NCBI GenBank assembly: GCA_036826295.1
Contig: DAISWO010000003.1
Span: forward strand, 55,411-119,410
DNA length: 64,000 nucleotides
Direction of reading: 5' to 3'
DNA from: DAISWO01 sp036826295
GTDB taxonomy: Bacteria > Patescibacteriota > Saccharimonadia > Saccharimonadales > JAGQNJ01
Shown here: positions 1 to 8,064 of the stretch, one piece after another
Numbering within the stretch: position 1 is the first letter of the stretch
How the letters are laid out: every line of letters starts with the position of its first letter
Notes under the pieces: generated by a model
Told to the model about the DNA's origin: nothing
Databases searched by the model: none
What the model saw: only the letters and a program-made list of their open reading frames with translations
Position numbers and translations under genes: made by a program

Positions 1-358
1 TATTTGCCATTACTAAACCGCATTTGCCCTCAACTCTTATATCAATATCTGTATTATATAATTTGGTCAGCCGACTTAGATTTTGCGCGCTATCATACAT
101 TGTTGAGGTGAGTGAGATTGAGCTGAGTTCTAAGGGTACTTGGTTGATTAGAGTCTGAGAGCTCAAAACGTAACTATCAAGTAGTTTAATAGCAGCTTCC
201 GCAGTTATCTCGATACGCCTATATTGATCTCGGTCGTTCATTAAACGGCCAAATTCTGCACTTCGCGCCACTTGCATAAAGGGCAATTTCAACTCTTCTA
301 CTAGGGAGTATAATAGCTTAATGTTCGGATCTACCTGAACTTGCTGATTACCTAACAC
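1..358 (-). CDS. Partial histidine-kinase-like protein (C-terminus outside window)
   Basis: An open frame runs off the left edge of the window. It starts at a GTG preceded by a GGGAGAAG ribosome-binding site. The 119 visible residues are mostly helical. The stretch ending in LVMAN, preceded by a region of the type ...MYDSAQNLSRLTKLY..., resembles the part of a sensor kinase that links the dimerisation helices to the ATPase domain. No phosphoacceptor histidine motif is visible in the helix where it would be expected, and no membrane segment or PAS domain precedes it. It may be a degenerate or soluble kinase-like protein. The coding call is fairly safe; the family assignment is tentative because the ATP-binding motifs lie outside the window. 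Confidence 0.5.
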   Translation of the reverse strand, partial: MLGNQQVQVDPNIKLLYSLVEELKLPFMQVARSAEFGRLMNDRDQYRRIEITAEAAIKLLDSYVLSSQTLINQVPLELSSISLTSTMYDSAQNLSRLTKLYNTDIDIRVEGKCGLVMAN

Positions 359-428
359 AATCTACTTCTCCCTCTCTTAATATCTAAGAAAAGTATATCA
401 CGCCAAGGATTTTTGACTAATTTATCAG

Positions 429-1094
429 CTACGGCGAGAAATCAAAATTTTTAAGAATATTTTTCTCAAAATCGGGTACGAATTGGCTATCTTCTGTCCA
501 TATTTTTATAGTTTTATCCCTAAGCGGAAGCAAAATCATTACCCCAGATTTATTAGTATCAATCTTGCCAACAACTTGCGTACCGATAATATTATCAACA
601 TTTACGGGCTTATAAGGTTTTGCTCTCGCGTCTCCATTTTTTACAGCAGAGTCAAAATTTTTAATTTCTTCGGCATAAGTTGCGTTAGATATTTGCAACC
701 TCAATGCAAAAGCTGTGCCTCCCTTAATATTTGGTACAAAATTTGGATGGAAGTATCCGTCAACAGGCGTGCTAGAGCCATTTTCATCCACAAATGCACT
801 CCATGTCTTTGGATATTTCACAGACACACTTCCAAATGACGATGGCCCGGCATATTCTTTCAAGGGCTCCTTTTCACGTTGAATAAAATCATTATCCTTC
901 TGAGTTGCGGTCTCTTTTTTTGCAACTTCAACAGCAGTACTTATTTTTTCATCGACATTATTCTTATAATCTGTTCTTTCAGCGTAAGCCCAATAGCCAA
1001 AGCCAAGCGCACCGAAAAACATTAACAACACAAATATCAAAGCAATAAGCAATAAGCTGACTGCACCATTCTCATTTAATTTTTTAGAATCCAT
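429..1094 (-). CDS. Membrane-anchored protein of unknown function
   Basis: This is a 221-residue protein with one strongly hydrophobic segment at about residues 12-37, followed by a charged, Lys/Glu-rich linker (about 40-80). A presumably extracytoplasmic domain follows, beginning near a VKYPKTW motif. That beta-rich beginning recalls PsbP-like or other small lipoprotein folds of CPR bacteria, but I cannot name a family. The ATG lies 9 nt from a TATACC -10 (1104-1109), which has a TTGTCA -35 (1126-1131) at 16 bp spacing, so the mRNA would have almost no leader. It is probably transcribed alone. Confidence 0.7.
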   Translation of the reverse strand: MDSKKLNENGAVSLLLIALIFVLLMFFGALGFGYWAYAERTDYKNNVDEKISTAVEVAKKETATQKDNDFIQREKEPLKEYAGPSSFGSVSVKYPKTWSAFVDENGSSTPVDGYFHPNFVPNIKGGTAFALRLQISNATYAEEIKNFDSAVKNGDARAKPYKPVNVDNIIGTQVVGKIDTNKSGVMILLPLRDKTIKIWTEDSQFVPDFEKNILKNFDFSP

Positions 1095-1103
1095 ATTGCT
1101 AAT

Positions 1104-1131
1104 GGTATAACAATATACTTACATCTGACAA
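1104..1131 (-). promoter_or_regulatory. Promoter of the membrane-anchored protein gene
   Basis: On the minus strand, TTGTCA (1131-1126) is followed after 16 bp by TATACC (1109-1104). The predicted transcription start, about 7 nt further, falls 2-3 nt before the ATG at 1094. Confidence 0.5.
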
Positions 1132-1160
1132 GTACTCTTTATATCCAGACACAAAATCAC

Positions 1161-1649
1161 TTACTTATACTCATATAAAAATACACCCTGATCCGTTCTG
1201 ACAGGTTTTTTGTTAGGTATTTTAAACGCATAGCTTGCCAGCCTTACTGGATTTGAGTAATCTTTTGATATTTTTTGGTCAAGCCGCGCCATATACTTGT
1301 CCAACAAAAAACAATAGATCCCGTCGGCTTCAGGCCATTTTTTGTGCCAATAATTTCCCCATATGATGGTTATTTGTTTTCGGTGTGAAAAAGTAACAAT
1401 TTTTGCTACTACAACCAATATTGGGTTCAGCTCATAGCCGGTAACACGCAGGCCATTTTTTGCTGCGGCCTTTAACACCCTGCCATCGCCACAACCTAGT
1501 TCTATAAAACTTTGTCCTGATTTTAAGTTGAGTAGATTTAAAGCAACTCTAATCTGATCTTTTTTTGTTGGCAAATAGGGTGCGCCAAATAAAATCACGA
1601 ATCCGAAACAAACAACAAATATTAATACTGTTAAAGATAGCCAGTTCAT
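1161..1649 (-). CDS. Membrane-anchored class I SAM-dependent methyltransferase
   Basis: The protein has 162 residues. An N-terminal hydrophobic anchor (about 4-21) ends in a PYLPT motif. SAM-binding motif I, ELGCGDGR, is at residues 50-57, and an acidic motif II (GYELNP) is near 71-76. The anchor, the PYxPT element and motif I together resemble the FAM173/ATPSCKMT-like protein lysine methyltransferase family, known from mitochondria and bacteria. The substrate cannot be read from the sequence. It sits directly after xseB with no gap, so it is probably the last gene of the flippase-xseA-xseB operon. Family placement is moderate; methyltransferase function is good. Confidence 0.75.
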   Translation of the reverse strand: MNWLSLTVLIFVVCFGFVILFGAPYLPTKKDQIRVALNLLNLKSGQSFIELGCGDGRVLKAAAKNGLRVTGYELNPILVVVAKIVTFSHRKQITIIWGNYWHKKWPEADGIYCFLLDKYMARLDQKISKDYSNPVRLASYAFKIPNKKPVRTDQGVFLYEYK

Positions 1650-1838
1650 CTATCCCTTAAACTTTTTTACTTCGTTCTTTGCATTTTCTAGGTATCGACG
1701 CAGTTCGTTCACGAGCTCAGTGCCTTTTGCGTGCAGGTCCAAAGCTTTATCAACATCTGTATCTACACTCTGTAGTTGATCTAGGACTTCATCTAGCTCA
1801 TCTCTTATCTGGGTGTATTTTCTTATTTTTTCTGTCAT
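1650..1838 (-). CDS. xseB: Exodeoxyribonuclease VII small subunit
   Basis: This 62-residue, highly charged helical protein has the size and heptad-like pattern of XseB, with a conserved core of the DLHAKGTELVNELRRYLE type. XseB binds XseA to form exonuclease VII, which degrades single-stranded DNA in the cytoplasm. It lies 4 nt after xseA and immediately before the methyltransferase gene, as expected for a cotranscribed pair. The assignment rests on size, motif and neighbour. Confidence 0.88.
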   Translation of the reverse strand: MTEKIRKYTQIRDELDEVLDQLQSVDTDVDKALDLHAKGTELVNELRRYLENAKNEVKKFKG

Positions 1839-1842
1839 ATTT

Positions 1843-2970
1843 TTATTCTACCTTTAATTTGCCTATTTCAGCCATAGCACTCCCTTTTGCGAGACGAATA
1901 TCAATTTTGTCTCCTATATCAAGCTGCTGTATAGATTTTATTGTTTGACCATTTTTTGAGACTATCGAGTAGCCTCTGTTTAAGACTGCTTGTGGATCAA
2001 AACTTCTCAATAATTGTTCTTTTAATTCTATCTTTGATGCTTCCTGATTCAAAAAATCTTTCAAGTAATTAGAAATGTTCAGAATGTTTTGATCTAAGCT
2101 GTTACTTGCCCCAGAAAGTATACTTTTAACTGTTGTTGCGAGACTGTCTAAGTCCCTATTTAGTCTTCGTACTTCATCTCTTCTATCCGGAACAATTATC
2201 TCGGCGGCATTGCTAGGCGTACTTGCACGTTTATCTGCTACTAGTTCTGCAAAAGATAGGTCCCGTTCGTGACCTACAGCTACTAATGTAGGTATTCGGC
2301 TACTCGCAATGGCTCTTGTGAGTTTTTCGTCGTTAAACGCATCAAGGTCATCAGAACTTCCACCTCCTCGAGTGATAACCAGCAAGTCTAAATAAGGAAG
2401 CCCGGTATTCAAGTTGTTTATTGCTTTAATTATCTGATTAGGTGAATCAACGCCCTGAACCAAGGCTTCGTGATGAACGATCTTTAACCCCGCCCATCTT
2501 TGATTAACAATTTTTATAAAATCACTATAGGCGGCTGACTCAGATGATGTAATTAAACCAATGGAATACGGAATCGTTGGTATCTGCCTTTTACGTTCTG
2601 GGGCAAATAAACCTTCTTTTTCCAACTTGGCGTGTAGCAACTTATTAGCACGATTAATTGTTCCCTTGCCAGAGAGTTCGATTTGTTCGACCTGCAGACT
2701 GAATCCAAATCTAGGATGCAATTGCGGGGTAGCTCTAACTCGAAGCATCATTCCGTCTTCTATTGGTGCCGGTAATTTTAAAATCGATCCAAAAAAATTT
2801 ACGCTAGAGTTTTCGTCTTTTAAACTAAAATACAGCCAAGTATTTCTACTAATCCGGAGGTTACTAACCTCTCCTAATACCACTACACTAGAGTATGCAT
2901 AATTTATAGTCTGATTAAAGACTGCGACAAAATCACTAACTCCAAACTCTAACCTCGAATCTACACTCAT
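1843..2970 (-). CDS. xseA: Exodeoxyribonuclease VII large subunit
   Basis: XseA is the catalytic subunit of exonuclease VII. The 375 residues comprise an N-terminal OB-fold (about 1-100) and the catalytic domain. The conserved TRGGGSSDDL motif and the GHERDLSFAELVADKRASTP block are both intact, followed by a coiled-coil tail. It is slightly shorter than the usual 400-450 residues, the loss being in the C-terminal helical region. The start codon overlaps the stop of the upstream flippase-like gene by 4 nt (ATGA), which suggests translational coupling. Confidence 0.95.
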   Translation of the reverse strand: MSVDSRLEFGVSDFVAVFNQTINYAYSSVVVLGEVSNLRISRNTWLYFSLKDENSSVNFFGSILKLPAPIEDGMMLRVRATPQLHPRFGFSLQVEQIELSGKGTINRANKLLHAKLEKEGLFAPERKRQIPTIPYSIGLITSSESAAYSDFIKIVNQRWAGLKIVHHEALVQGVDSPNQIIKAINNLNTGLPYLDLLVITRGGGSSDDLDAFNDEKLTRAIASSRIPTLVAVGHERDLSFAELVADKRASTPSNAAEIIVPDRRDEVRRLNRDLDSLATTVKSILSGASNSLDQNILNISNYLKDFLNQEASKIELKEQLLRSFDPQAVLNRGYSIVSKNGQTIKSIQQLDIGDKIDIRLAKGSAMAEIGKLKVE

Positions 2971-4010
2971 TGATTATAGTTTTTATCGTGAATTGCTTTA
3001 TGATAAAAATAATATCCGGGAGGAAGCTGTATTGTCATATTGATAATCCTATAGGTTATTGTAATCGGCAGACTCACCCCAGCCGGGACCCCAGCAGAAG
3101 CCAAAACTCCAGTCATCAAAAATTCGTATACACCTACACCCCCAGGAAAAACTGATATGACTCCGGCAAAGTTAGCCACTGCATAAGCTATAATTACAGC
3201 TCCAGGATTTACCCACTGCGCAAACGCAATATAAACTATATAAATAGTTATTATCTCTGCAATATTCGCTAGCAAGGCTGAGACCAAAGGACGCTTTAGA
3301 ACTTTAGGGTTTTTTCTTATTAACATATAGTTTTCATGCAAATCTGTAAATAAATCCTGAACCGTCTGCACACTTATAGTTTCCGGGTGTCTACGACGAA
3401 AAACATGAATCAATCGATTTAATATATTTGTTAGAAAAGTAAAAAAGCTATTAATACGCTGTTTACTGCCAAGAATATATGCCCCGATGAATGAACCAAT
3501 AAATAATAGTGTTGCCAATGAGCCAGCGACTAAAATTGCCAAGTTGCTCGCTTGGCCACCTATGGCAAGAATGATCAAACCAGCTGCTAACAGTATCTGA
3601 AACGATATAAATACTAGAATGTATTTCATGAACTGAACGAGAGTGGACTGGCCGCCGCTTACACCCATACTTTTCATCCTAACCCCAAAATAAGACACTC
3701 CTGTTACTCCGCCACTAGGAAACACAGTATTCACGAAGTTAAGCTCTAGCTGTACGCGGAACATTTTTAAATATCTTATTCGTTTATTAAGTATGTAGAA
3801 CAAATCTTGATACATCTGAGAATAGGCATGGTAATTTAAGATCTGTGCTGGAACCATCAAGAACAATGCAAACTTTTTCAAGTTCCCGACATTAGATACG
3901 GTCTCCCCTATTTGGTCTCTTGTGACATAAAACAAACCAGCTAACGCCAAGAACGTCACGACGTTAATGATTAGCTTCCAAGGTGTTTTTTTCTGTTGTT
4001 CTTCAGACAT
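2967..4010 (-). CDS. Flippase-like integral membrane protein (LPG synthase TM region / UPF0104 family)
   Basis: The protein has 347 residues with about eight membrane segments and the hallmark segments of the lysylphosphatidylglycerol-synthase transmembrane family: a SGGVTGVSYFGVRMKS-like loop near residue 100-115 and a FPGGVGVYEFLMTG segment near 285-300. Members lacking the soluble transferase domain, as here, are thought to be lipid-linked substrate flippases. No substrate can be deduced. It is divergent from the TRM11-like gene and the promoters overlap at 4028-4044. It probably heads the operon with xseA, xseB and the methyltransferase. Confidence 0.85.
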   Translation of the reverse strand: MSEEQQKKTPWKLIINVVTFLALAGLFYVTRDQIGETVSNVGNLKKFALFLMVPAQILNYHAYSQMYQDLFYILNKRIRYLKMFRVQLELNFVNTVFPSGGVTGVSYFGVRMKSMGVSGGQSTLVQFMKYILVFISFQILLAAGLIILAIGGQASNLAILVAGSLATLLFIGSFIGAYILGSKQRINSFFTFLTNILNRLIHVFRRRHPETISVQTVQDLFTDLHENYMLIRKNPKVLKRPLVSALLANIAEIITIYIVYIAFAQWVNPGAVIIAYAVANFAGVISVFPGGVGVYEFLMTGVLASAGVPAGVSLPITITYRIINMTIQLPPGYYFYHKAIHDKNYNQ

Positions 4011-4027
4011 AAGTATTATGTTTATTT

Positions 4028-4050
4028 ATTATACCGTCTATACTTTAACT
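4028..4050. promoter_or_regulatory. Overlapping divergent -10 elements, flippase / TRM11-like gene
   Basis: TATAAT on the minus strand (4033-4028) serves the flippase gene. TATACT on the plus strand (4039-4044) lies 6 nt before the ATG at 4051. The two -10 boxes are only 5 bp apart, so the two promoters probably compete. No strong -35 is visible for either. Confidence 0.45.
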
Positions 4051-5235
4051 ATGCACAATAAAACTATTTGTATCCTTGGCAGACTACCCTCTATTGCTAC
4101 CGCCGAGCTTGAAAGCTTATTCGGGGCGGATCGGATTACAAAACTCTCTTCCGAATCAGTTCTTTTAAACGAAGATCCAAGTATTATTAATTATTCTCGT
4201 CTTGGCGGTACTGTAAAAACGTGTAAATTATTACATATTTTTGAAGAAAAAAATTGGTCGAAAGTCGAGTCCTACCTAGAGAACCAACTCCCCAATCACA
4301 TTAATGATAACAAAAAATTAACATTAGGGTTGAGTGCTTACAGTGTAGCTGTAAATCCTAGTCAGCTATTAAAAACAGGTCTTAAATTAAAGAAACAAAT
4401 TAAAAAACTTGGTACTTCGTTTAGGCTAGTCCCTAATAATGACCCTGCACTATCAAGTGCCCAAGTATATCACAACAAATTAACTAAGCCTGGTTCATTA
4501 GAGCTTTGTTTTGTTGGCTCTGGTAATAAGATTTATATGGGGCAAACTGTAGACGTTCAAGACATTAACGCTTACTCTGCCAGAGATCAAGCCCGACCTA
4601 AACGTGATGCCCGAGTAGGCATGTTATCACCAAAACTAGCCCAGACAATCATAAACTTAGCTAACCCTAAAGCAGAAGATATTATTTTAGATCCATTCTG
4701 CGGAACTGGAGTCATCCTGCAAGAAGCACTACTTATGGGTTTCGCCGTAGCCGGGACTGATTTAGAGCCACGAATGATTGAATATACCCATGAAAATATT
4801 GAGGTTTGGCTCGCAGGCAAATACCCTGATTTTAAAGATAAGGTCAATCTAAAAATCGCCGACGCCACCTCTGTTATTTGGAATAATGCCGAAGGTATTC
4901 AATTTGATTCGCTTGCCAGTGAAACCTATTTAGGACGCCCACTAAGCTCACTTCCAAGCATGGCTATACTTGATCAAATCATCAGGGATGTTGATACAAT
5001 ATTAAAAAAGTTTTTAAAAAATCTCGCCAACCAAACAAATCCAGGATTCCGTCTATGTATAGCAGTCCCCGCCTGGAAAACTCACTCCGATTTTTTGCAC
5101 CTTCCACTCCTTGACCATCTCGAGAGATTAGGCTATACTCGTATGAAGTTTACTCACGCAGATGATAAAGATTTGATCTATCATCGTGAAGGTCAAATTG
5201 TTGGTCGTGAATTAATAGCATTAACTAGGAAGTAG
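4051..5235 (+). CDS. TRM11-family SAM-dependent RNA/DNA methyltransferase
   Basis: The frame is open from 3967, but the ATG at 4051 is preferred. It directly follows a TATACT -10 and begins with a hydrophobic strand (TICILG) that fits the family's ferredoxin-like N-terminus. The 394-residue protein has a THUMP-like N-terminal half and a C-terminal Rossmann methylase with motif I DPFCGTGVILQEA and an acidic GTDLEPRM motif II. The catalytic motif IV, usually DPPYG in tRNA-G10 methylases, reads SETYLG. This variant resembles the EPYLG form of bacterial TRM11-like proteins, so the exact target (tRNA guanosine N2 or another nucleic acid base) is uncertain. It is followed at 5 nt by rpmA. Confidence 0.8.
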   Translation: MHNKTICILGRLPSIATAELESLFGADRITKLSSESVLLNEDPSIINYSRLGGTVKTCKLLHIFEEKNWSKVESYLENQLPNHINDNKKLTLGLSAYSVAVNPSQLLKTGLKLKKQIKKLGTSFRLVPNNDPALSSAQVYHNKLTKPGSLELCFVGSGNKIYMGQTVDVQDINAYSARDQARPKRDARVGMLSPKLAQTIINLANPKAEDIILDPFCGTGVILQEALLMGFAVAGTDLEPRMIEYTHENIEVWLAGKYPDFKDKVNLKIADATSVIWNNAEGIQFDSLASETYLGRPLSSLPSMAILDQIIRDVDTILKKFLKNLANQTNPGFRLCIAVPAWKTHSDFLHLPLLDHLERLGYTRMKFTHADDKDLIYHREGQIVGRELIALTRK

Positions 5236-5240
5236 TAAAT

Positions 5241-5513
5241 ATGTCACATGTCAAAGCGGGCGGTACTAGTAAGAATAACAGAGACTCTCAAGGTCAAAGA
5301 CTTGGCGTTAAGCTTTTTGGTGGTCAACCAGTAAAAACCGGACAAGTAATTGTCAGACAAATCGGGATGACAAAGCGCCCTGGTAACGGTACATTCATGA
5401 GCCGTAACTTCACTATCCACGCTGCTAAAGATGGCGTAGTTGGCTTTAAAACACGTAAAGTTAAACGTTTTACTGGTAAAACTGCCAGACGAACCGAAGT
5501 AACCGTAGAATAA
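5241..5513 (+). CDS. rpmA: 50S ribosomal protein L27
   Basis: The 90-residue protein matches L27 throughout: an N-terminal HVKAGGTSKNNRDSQGQRLGVK block, then GQVIVRQ. The N-terminal arm reaches the peptidyl-transferase centre. The start at 5241 lies 5 nt after the methylase stop, with a purine-rich AGGAAG site overlapping that stop. Unusually it is not next to rplU (L21), which lies at 39139-39450. Confidence 0.95.
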   Translation: MSHVKAGGTSKNNRDSQGQRLGVKLFGGQPVKTGQVIVRQIGMTKRPGNGTFMSRNFTIHAAKDGVVGFKTRKVKRFTGKTARRTEVTVE

Positions 5514-5514
5514 A

Positions 5515-5784
5515 TTAAGTAAGATTTGCCGTTCGAGGAGGTAATCCGTTTCTAGCTCGAATTGCCCTATCGGCTGCATCAACACCCATTTGTTGAATTG
5601 TTCTTGTTCTGACTTTATCGCCCTCTGATTCAGCTTTAGGAGGTCTTACCGCAGCTGCTTCAGCGGCTGCTGTTGCTATTTCTCCTTCAGTTAATTGACG
5701 CCTGACTGGCGCGATAGGTAATTCTCTAAGTGCTAATTCATCTGCTGTTGGTACGTGGTCTATAATTTTTCTTTGTTCACCCAT
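5515..5784 (-). CDS. Small hypothetical protein, Ala/Glu-rich
   Basis: This 89-residue protein is hydrophilic and alanine-, glutamate- and arginine-rich, with no membrane segment, cysteine or recognisable domain. It starts at an ATG 5 nt downstream of an AGAGGA ribosome-binding site and follows the 34-codon ORF at 5798-5902 by 13 nt, so the two form a small operon. It converges on rpmA with a single base between the stop codons. Composition and length suggest a partly disordered small protein. Function unknown. Confidence 0.6.
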   Translation of the reverse strand: MGEQRKIIDHVPTADELALRELPIAPVRRQLTEGEIATAAAEAAAVRPPKAESEGDKVRTRTIQQMGVDAADRAIRARNGLPPRTANLT

Positions 5785-5797
5785 ATATATCCTCTAT

Positions 5798-5902
5798 CTA
5801 AAAATCAATTGACTTCGTTATGGCTGTACTCAAAATGGCATCGTTAAATGTATCAAAGCCGTTTACGGGAAAATTGTCTTGATTGGTTTGTTTTTGATTC
5901 AT
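5798..5902 (-). CDS. Very small hypothetical protein (34 aa)
   Basis: A short open frame encodes 34 polar residues (begins MNQKQTNQDNFP, ends KSIDF). It is too short to classify. It is kept because it lies about 24 nt downstream of the transcription start predicted from a consensus promoter at 5933-5961 and just ahead of the 89-residue gene with good spacing. The GGAAAA upstream of the ATG is a weak ribosome-binding site. It could be a leader peptide for the following gene. Confidence 0.4.
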   Translation of the reverse strand: MNQKQTNQDNFPVNGFDTFNDAILSTAITKSIDF

Positions 5903-5932
5903 GTTTATTTTCCATTCTTAAGGAATATATAC

Positions 5933-5961
5933 AGTATACATTATGCTTGTGTTTTTGTCAA
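5933..5961 (-). promoter_or_regulatory. Consensus sigma-70 type promoter for the small-protein operon
   Basis: On the minus strand, TTGACA (5961-5956), exactly 17 bp, then TATACT (5938-5933). This is the closest match to consensus in the window. The predicted start is near 5926. Confidence 0.75.
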
Positions 5962-5975
5962 TATTAGATTAATTA

Positions 5976-6353
5976 CTAAACACCAAGATGGTGTTTAACT
6001 CGTTCTACTACGTCGGCAATTACTACCTGCGATTTGACCATGTAGTCATCTGCACCTAATTTTTGGGCTTTTTCTTTATCGCTGTCCTGACTAAGGGCCG
6101 TGAGCATGACCACCTTCATATTCGCCGTCTCTGGAGTATTTCGCAGAATATCAAGCACGTCAAAGCCACTTACTTTTGGCATCATCACATCTAATAATAT
6201 TAGATCCGGCCGAAATTCCACTGCTGCAGCCAGGGCGTCTTCACCGTTCGGTACTCTATGTACGCTGAATCCCTCCGTTTCAAGACGCATGCGATAGACG
6301 TTCGCTAACCCATCATCATCCTCAACTAATAATATTTTCTTTTGATTGCTCAT
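5976..6353 (-). CDS. CheY-like single-domain response regulator
   Basis: The 125 residues form one receiver domain with the acidic pair at residues 12-13, the phosphoacceptor Asp55 (ILLDVMMPK), Thr85 and Lys107. There is no output domain, so it acts by protein-protein contact or is a phosphate shuttle. It follows pyrG by 25 nt and is probably cotranscribed with it. No complete histidine kinase is in the window; the kinase-like fragment at 1-358 is about 5.6 kb away. Confidence 0.92.
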   Translation of the reverse strand: MSNQKKILLVEDDDGLANVYRMRLETEGFSVHRVPNGEDALAAAVEFRPDLILLDVMMPKVSGFDVLDILRNTPETANMKVVMLTALSQDSDKEKAQKLGADDYMVKSQVVIADVVERVKHHLGV

Positions 6354-6378
6354 GTATATATTGATAATGCTAAATTAT

Positions 6379-7998
6379 TTATGACTTTTTAGCAAGTAAA
6401 CTCTCTACGAATCCTTTAAATAATGGCTGTGGTTTGTTCGGTCGCGAATTAAATTCAGGATGAAACTGCGATGCTACAAAGAATGGATGATTTACCCCTT
6501 CAATCACCTCTACTAATCGCTTATCTGGCGACAACCCTACAGCTTTGATGCCCCAATCTTTATAGCTTTCTCGATACTCATTATTACATTCATAGCGATG
6601 CCTATGTCGACCAATTATTTTTTTGCTTTTGTAATACTTGGCAGTTAAAGAATCCTTGTCAAGATCACACGGATAATTACCGAGTCGCATTGTTCCGCCT
6701 GTATTTTCCAAACCTTTTTGTGAGTTCATAGTACTGACAACTTGAAAATCACTTTGCGAATTAAGCTCCGTACTGGTCGCGTCCGAAACCCCCGCATTTC
6801 TGGCTGCAGCGATTACTGCCATCTGCAAGCCAAGACAAAGCCCAAGATAAGGAACTTTGTGTTTTAACGCGTACTGCGCCGCTTTAATCTTACCTTCCAG
6901 TGCTCTTTCCCCGAAACCGCCAGGAACAATAATGCCATCAACTTTGTCAAAGGTCTTTTTCAATTGAGATTGCGTCATAGCCTCACATTTTTCGGCATCA
7001 ATCCAGTGATATTCAATCCCAACCTTACTATGCCATCCAGCACTTTTTAAGGCTTCTATAACGCAGATATAAGTGTCTTCGTTATCCAAGTATTTCGCAA
7101 CTAGTCCAACTTTTACCTTCCTGCTAGGTTTGTCCATAATAGTTGCAACCATATCTCGCCACTCTTTCATGTGAGAACGTTTATGCTTGAGACCTAATTT
7201 TTTCACTACATAGTCACCTATTCCTTGATCTTCTAAAGTCAAGGGGACTTGATAAACACTTTTGGCATTCGGCAATAAGGCAATACCATCTTCTGACACT
7301 CCACAAAAAGTACTCAATTTTTGTTTTACCCGCTTACTATTAGGAGATTCCTCACATCTCGCTACGAGCAGGTCCGGCATAATACCCATACTCCTGAGCT
7401 CTCTAGTGGCATTTTGAGCGGGTTTTGTCTTTATCTCCTTACTTGCAGCTAAATACGGTAAATAAACAACCTGAACGTTAATACAGTTTTCCTGCCCCGC
7501 TCGCGTTCGATATTCTCGTATCGCCTCAAAAAAAGCTGGACTCTCATAGTCTCCCACCGTTCCTCCGATTTCGACAATATGTACATCAAACCCTTGGCTG
7601 GCCTGGTCGATATAATTTTGTATTGCGTCTGTAAAGTGCGGGACAACTTGGACTGTTTTTCCTAGATATTTACCATCTCGTTCGTCCTGAATCAGCTTCC
7701 GCAAAACTCTCCCACTCATTACCGAACTTGAGGAAGTTAACTCAACATCTAAAAACCTTTCGTAATGGCCTAGGTCTAAATCAGTTTCCGATCCGTCCGC
7801 AGTAACAAAACATTCACCATGCTCTGCTGGATTTAACGTGCCCGCATCAACATTTAAGTATGGATCGAGTTTTTGGATATTTACAGAAAGCCCTCTACTC
7901 TTTAGAATATTTCCGATTGAGGCGGCAGTTATACCCTTACCGAGTCCTGAAAGAACTCCGCCTGTTACAAAAATATACTTAGTAGGTCTTTTTGCCAC
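6379..7998 (-). CDS. pyrG: CTP synthase
   Basis: PyrG converts UTP to CTP using ATP and glutamine. The 539-residue protein has the synthetase domain (TGGVLSGLGKGITAASIG P-loop region at the N-terminus, GGTVGDYES block) and a class I glutamine amidotransferase domain with the GLCLGLQMA nucleophile motif and QFHPEF near the C-terminus, at full family length. It starts at GTG 7998 with a GGGGAG ribosome-binding site 5 nt upstream. The response-regulator gene follows closely. Confidence 0.97.
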   Translation of the reverse strand: MAKRPTKYIFVTGGVLSGLGKGITAASIGNILKSRGLSVNIQKLDPYLNVDAGTLNPAEHGECFVTADGSETDLDLGHYERFLDVELTSSSSVMSGRVLRKLIQDERDGKYLGKTVQVVPHFTDAIQNYIDQASQGFDVHIVEIGGTVGDYESPAFFEAIREYRTRAGQENCINVQVVYLPYLAASKEIKTKPAQNATRELRSMGIMPDLLVARCEESPNSKRVKQKLSTFCGVSEDGIALLPNAKSVYQVPLTLEDQGIGDYVVKKLGLKHKRSHMKEWRDMVATIMDKPSRKVKVGLVAKYLDNEDTYICVIEALKSAGWHSKVGIEYHWIDAEKCEAMTQSQLKKTFDKVDGIIVPGGFGERALEGKIKAAQYALKHKVPYLGLCLGLQMAVIAAARNAGVSDATSTELNSQSDFQVVSTMNSQKGLENTGGTMRLGNYPCDLDKDSLTAKYYKSKKIIGRHRHRYECNNEYRESYKDWGIKAVGLSPDKRLVEVIEGVNHPFFVASQFHPEFNSRPNKPQPLFKGFVESLLAKKS

Positions 7999-8064
7999 CT
8001 ATACTCCCCTAATTAATCAATCCAAATATTACCATATCTGGACTGACTTTAAAAATATAATGGG

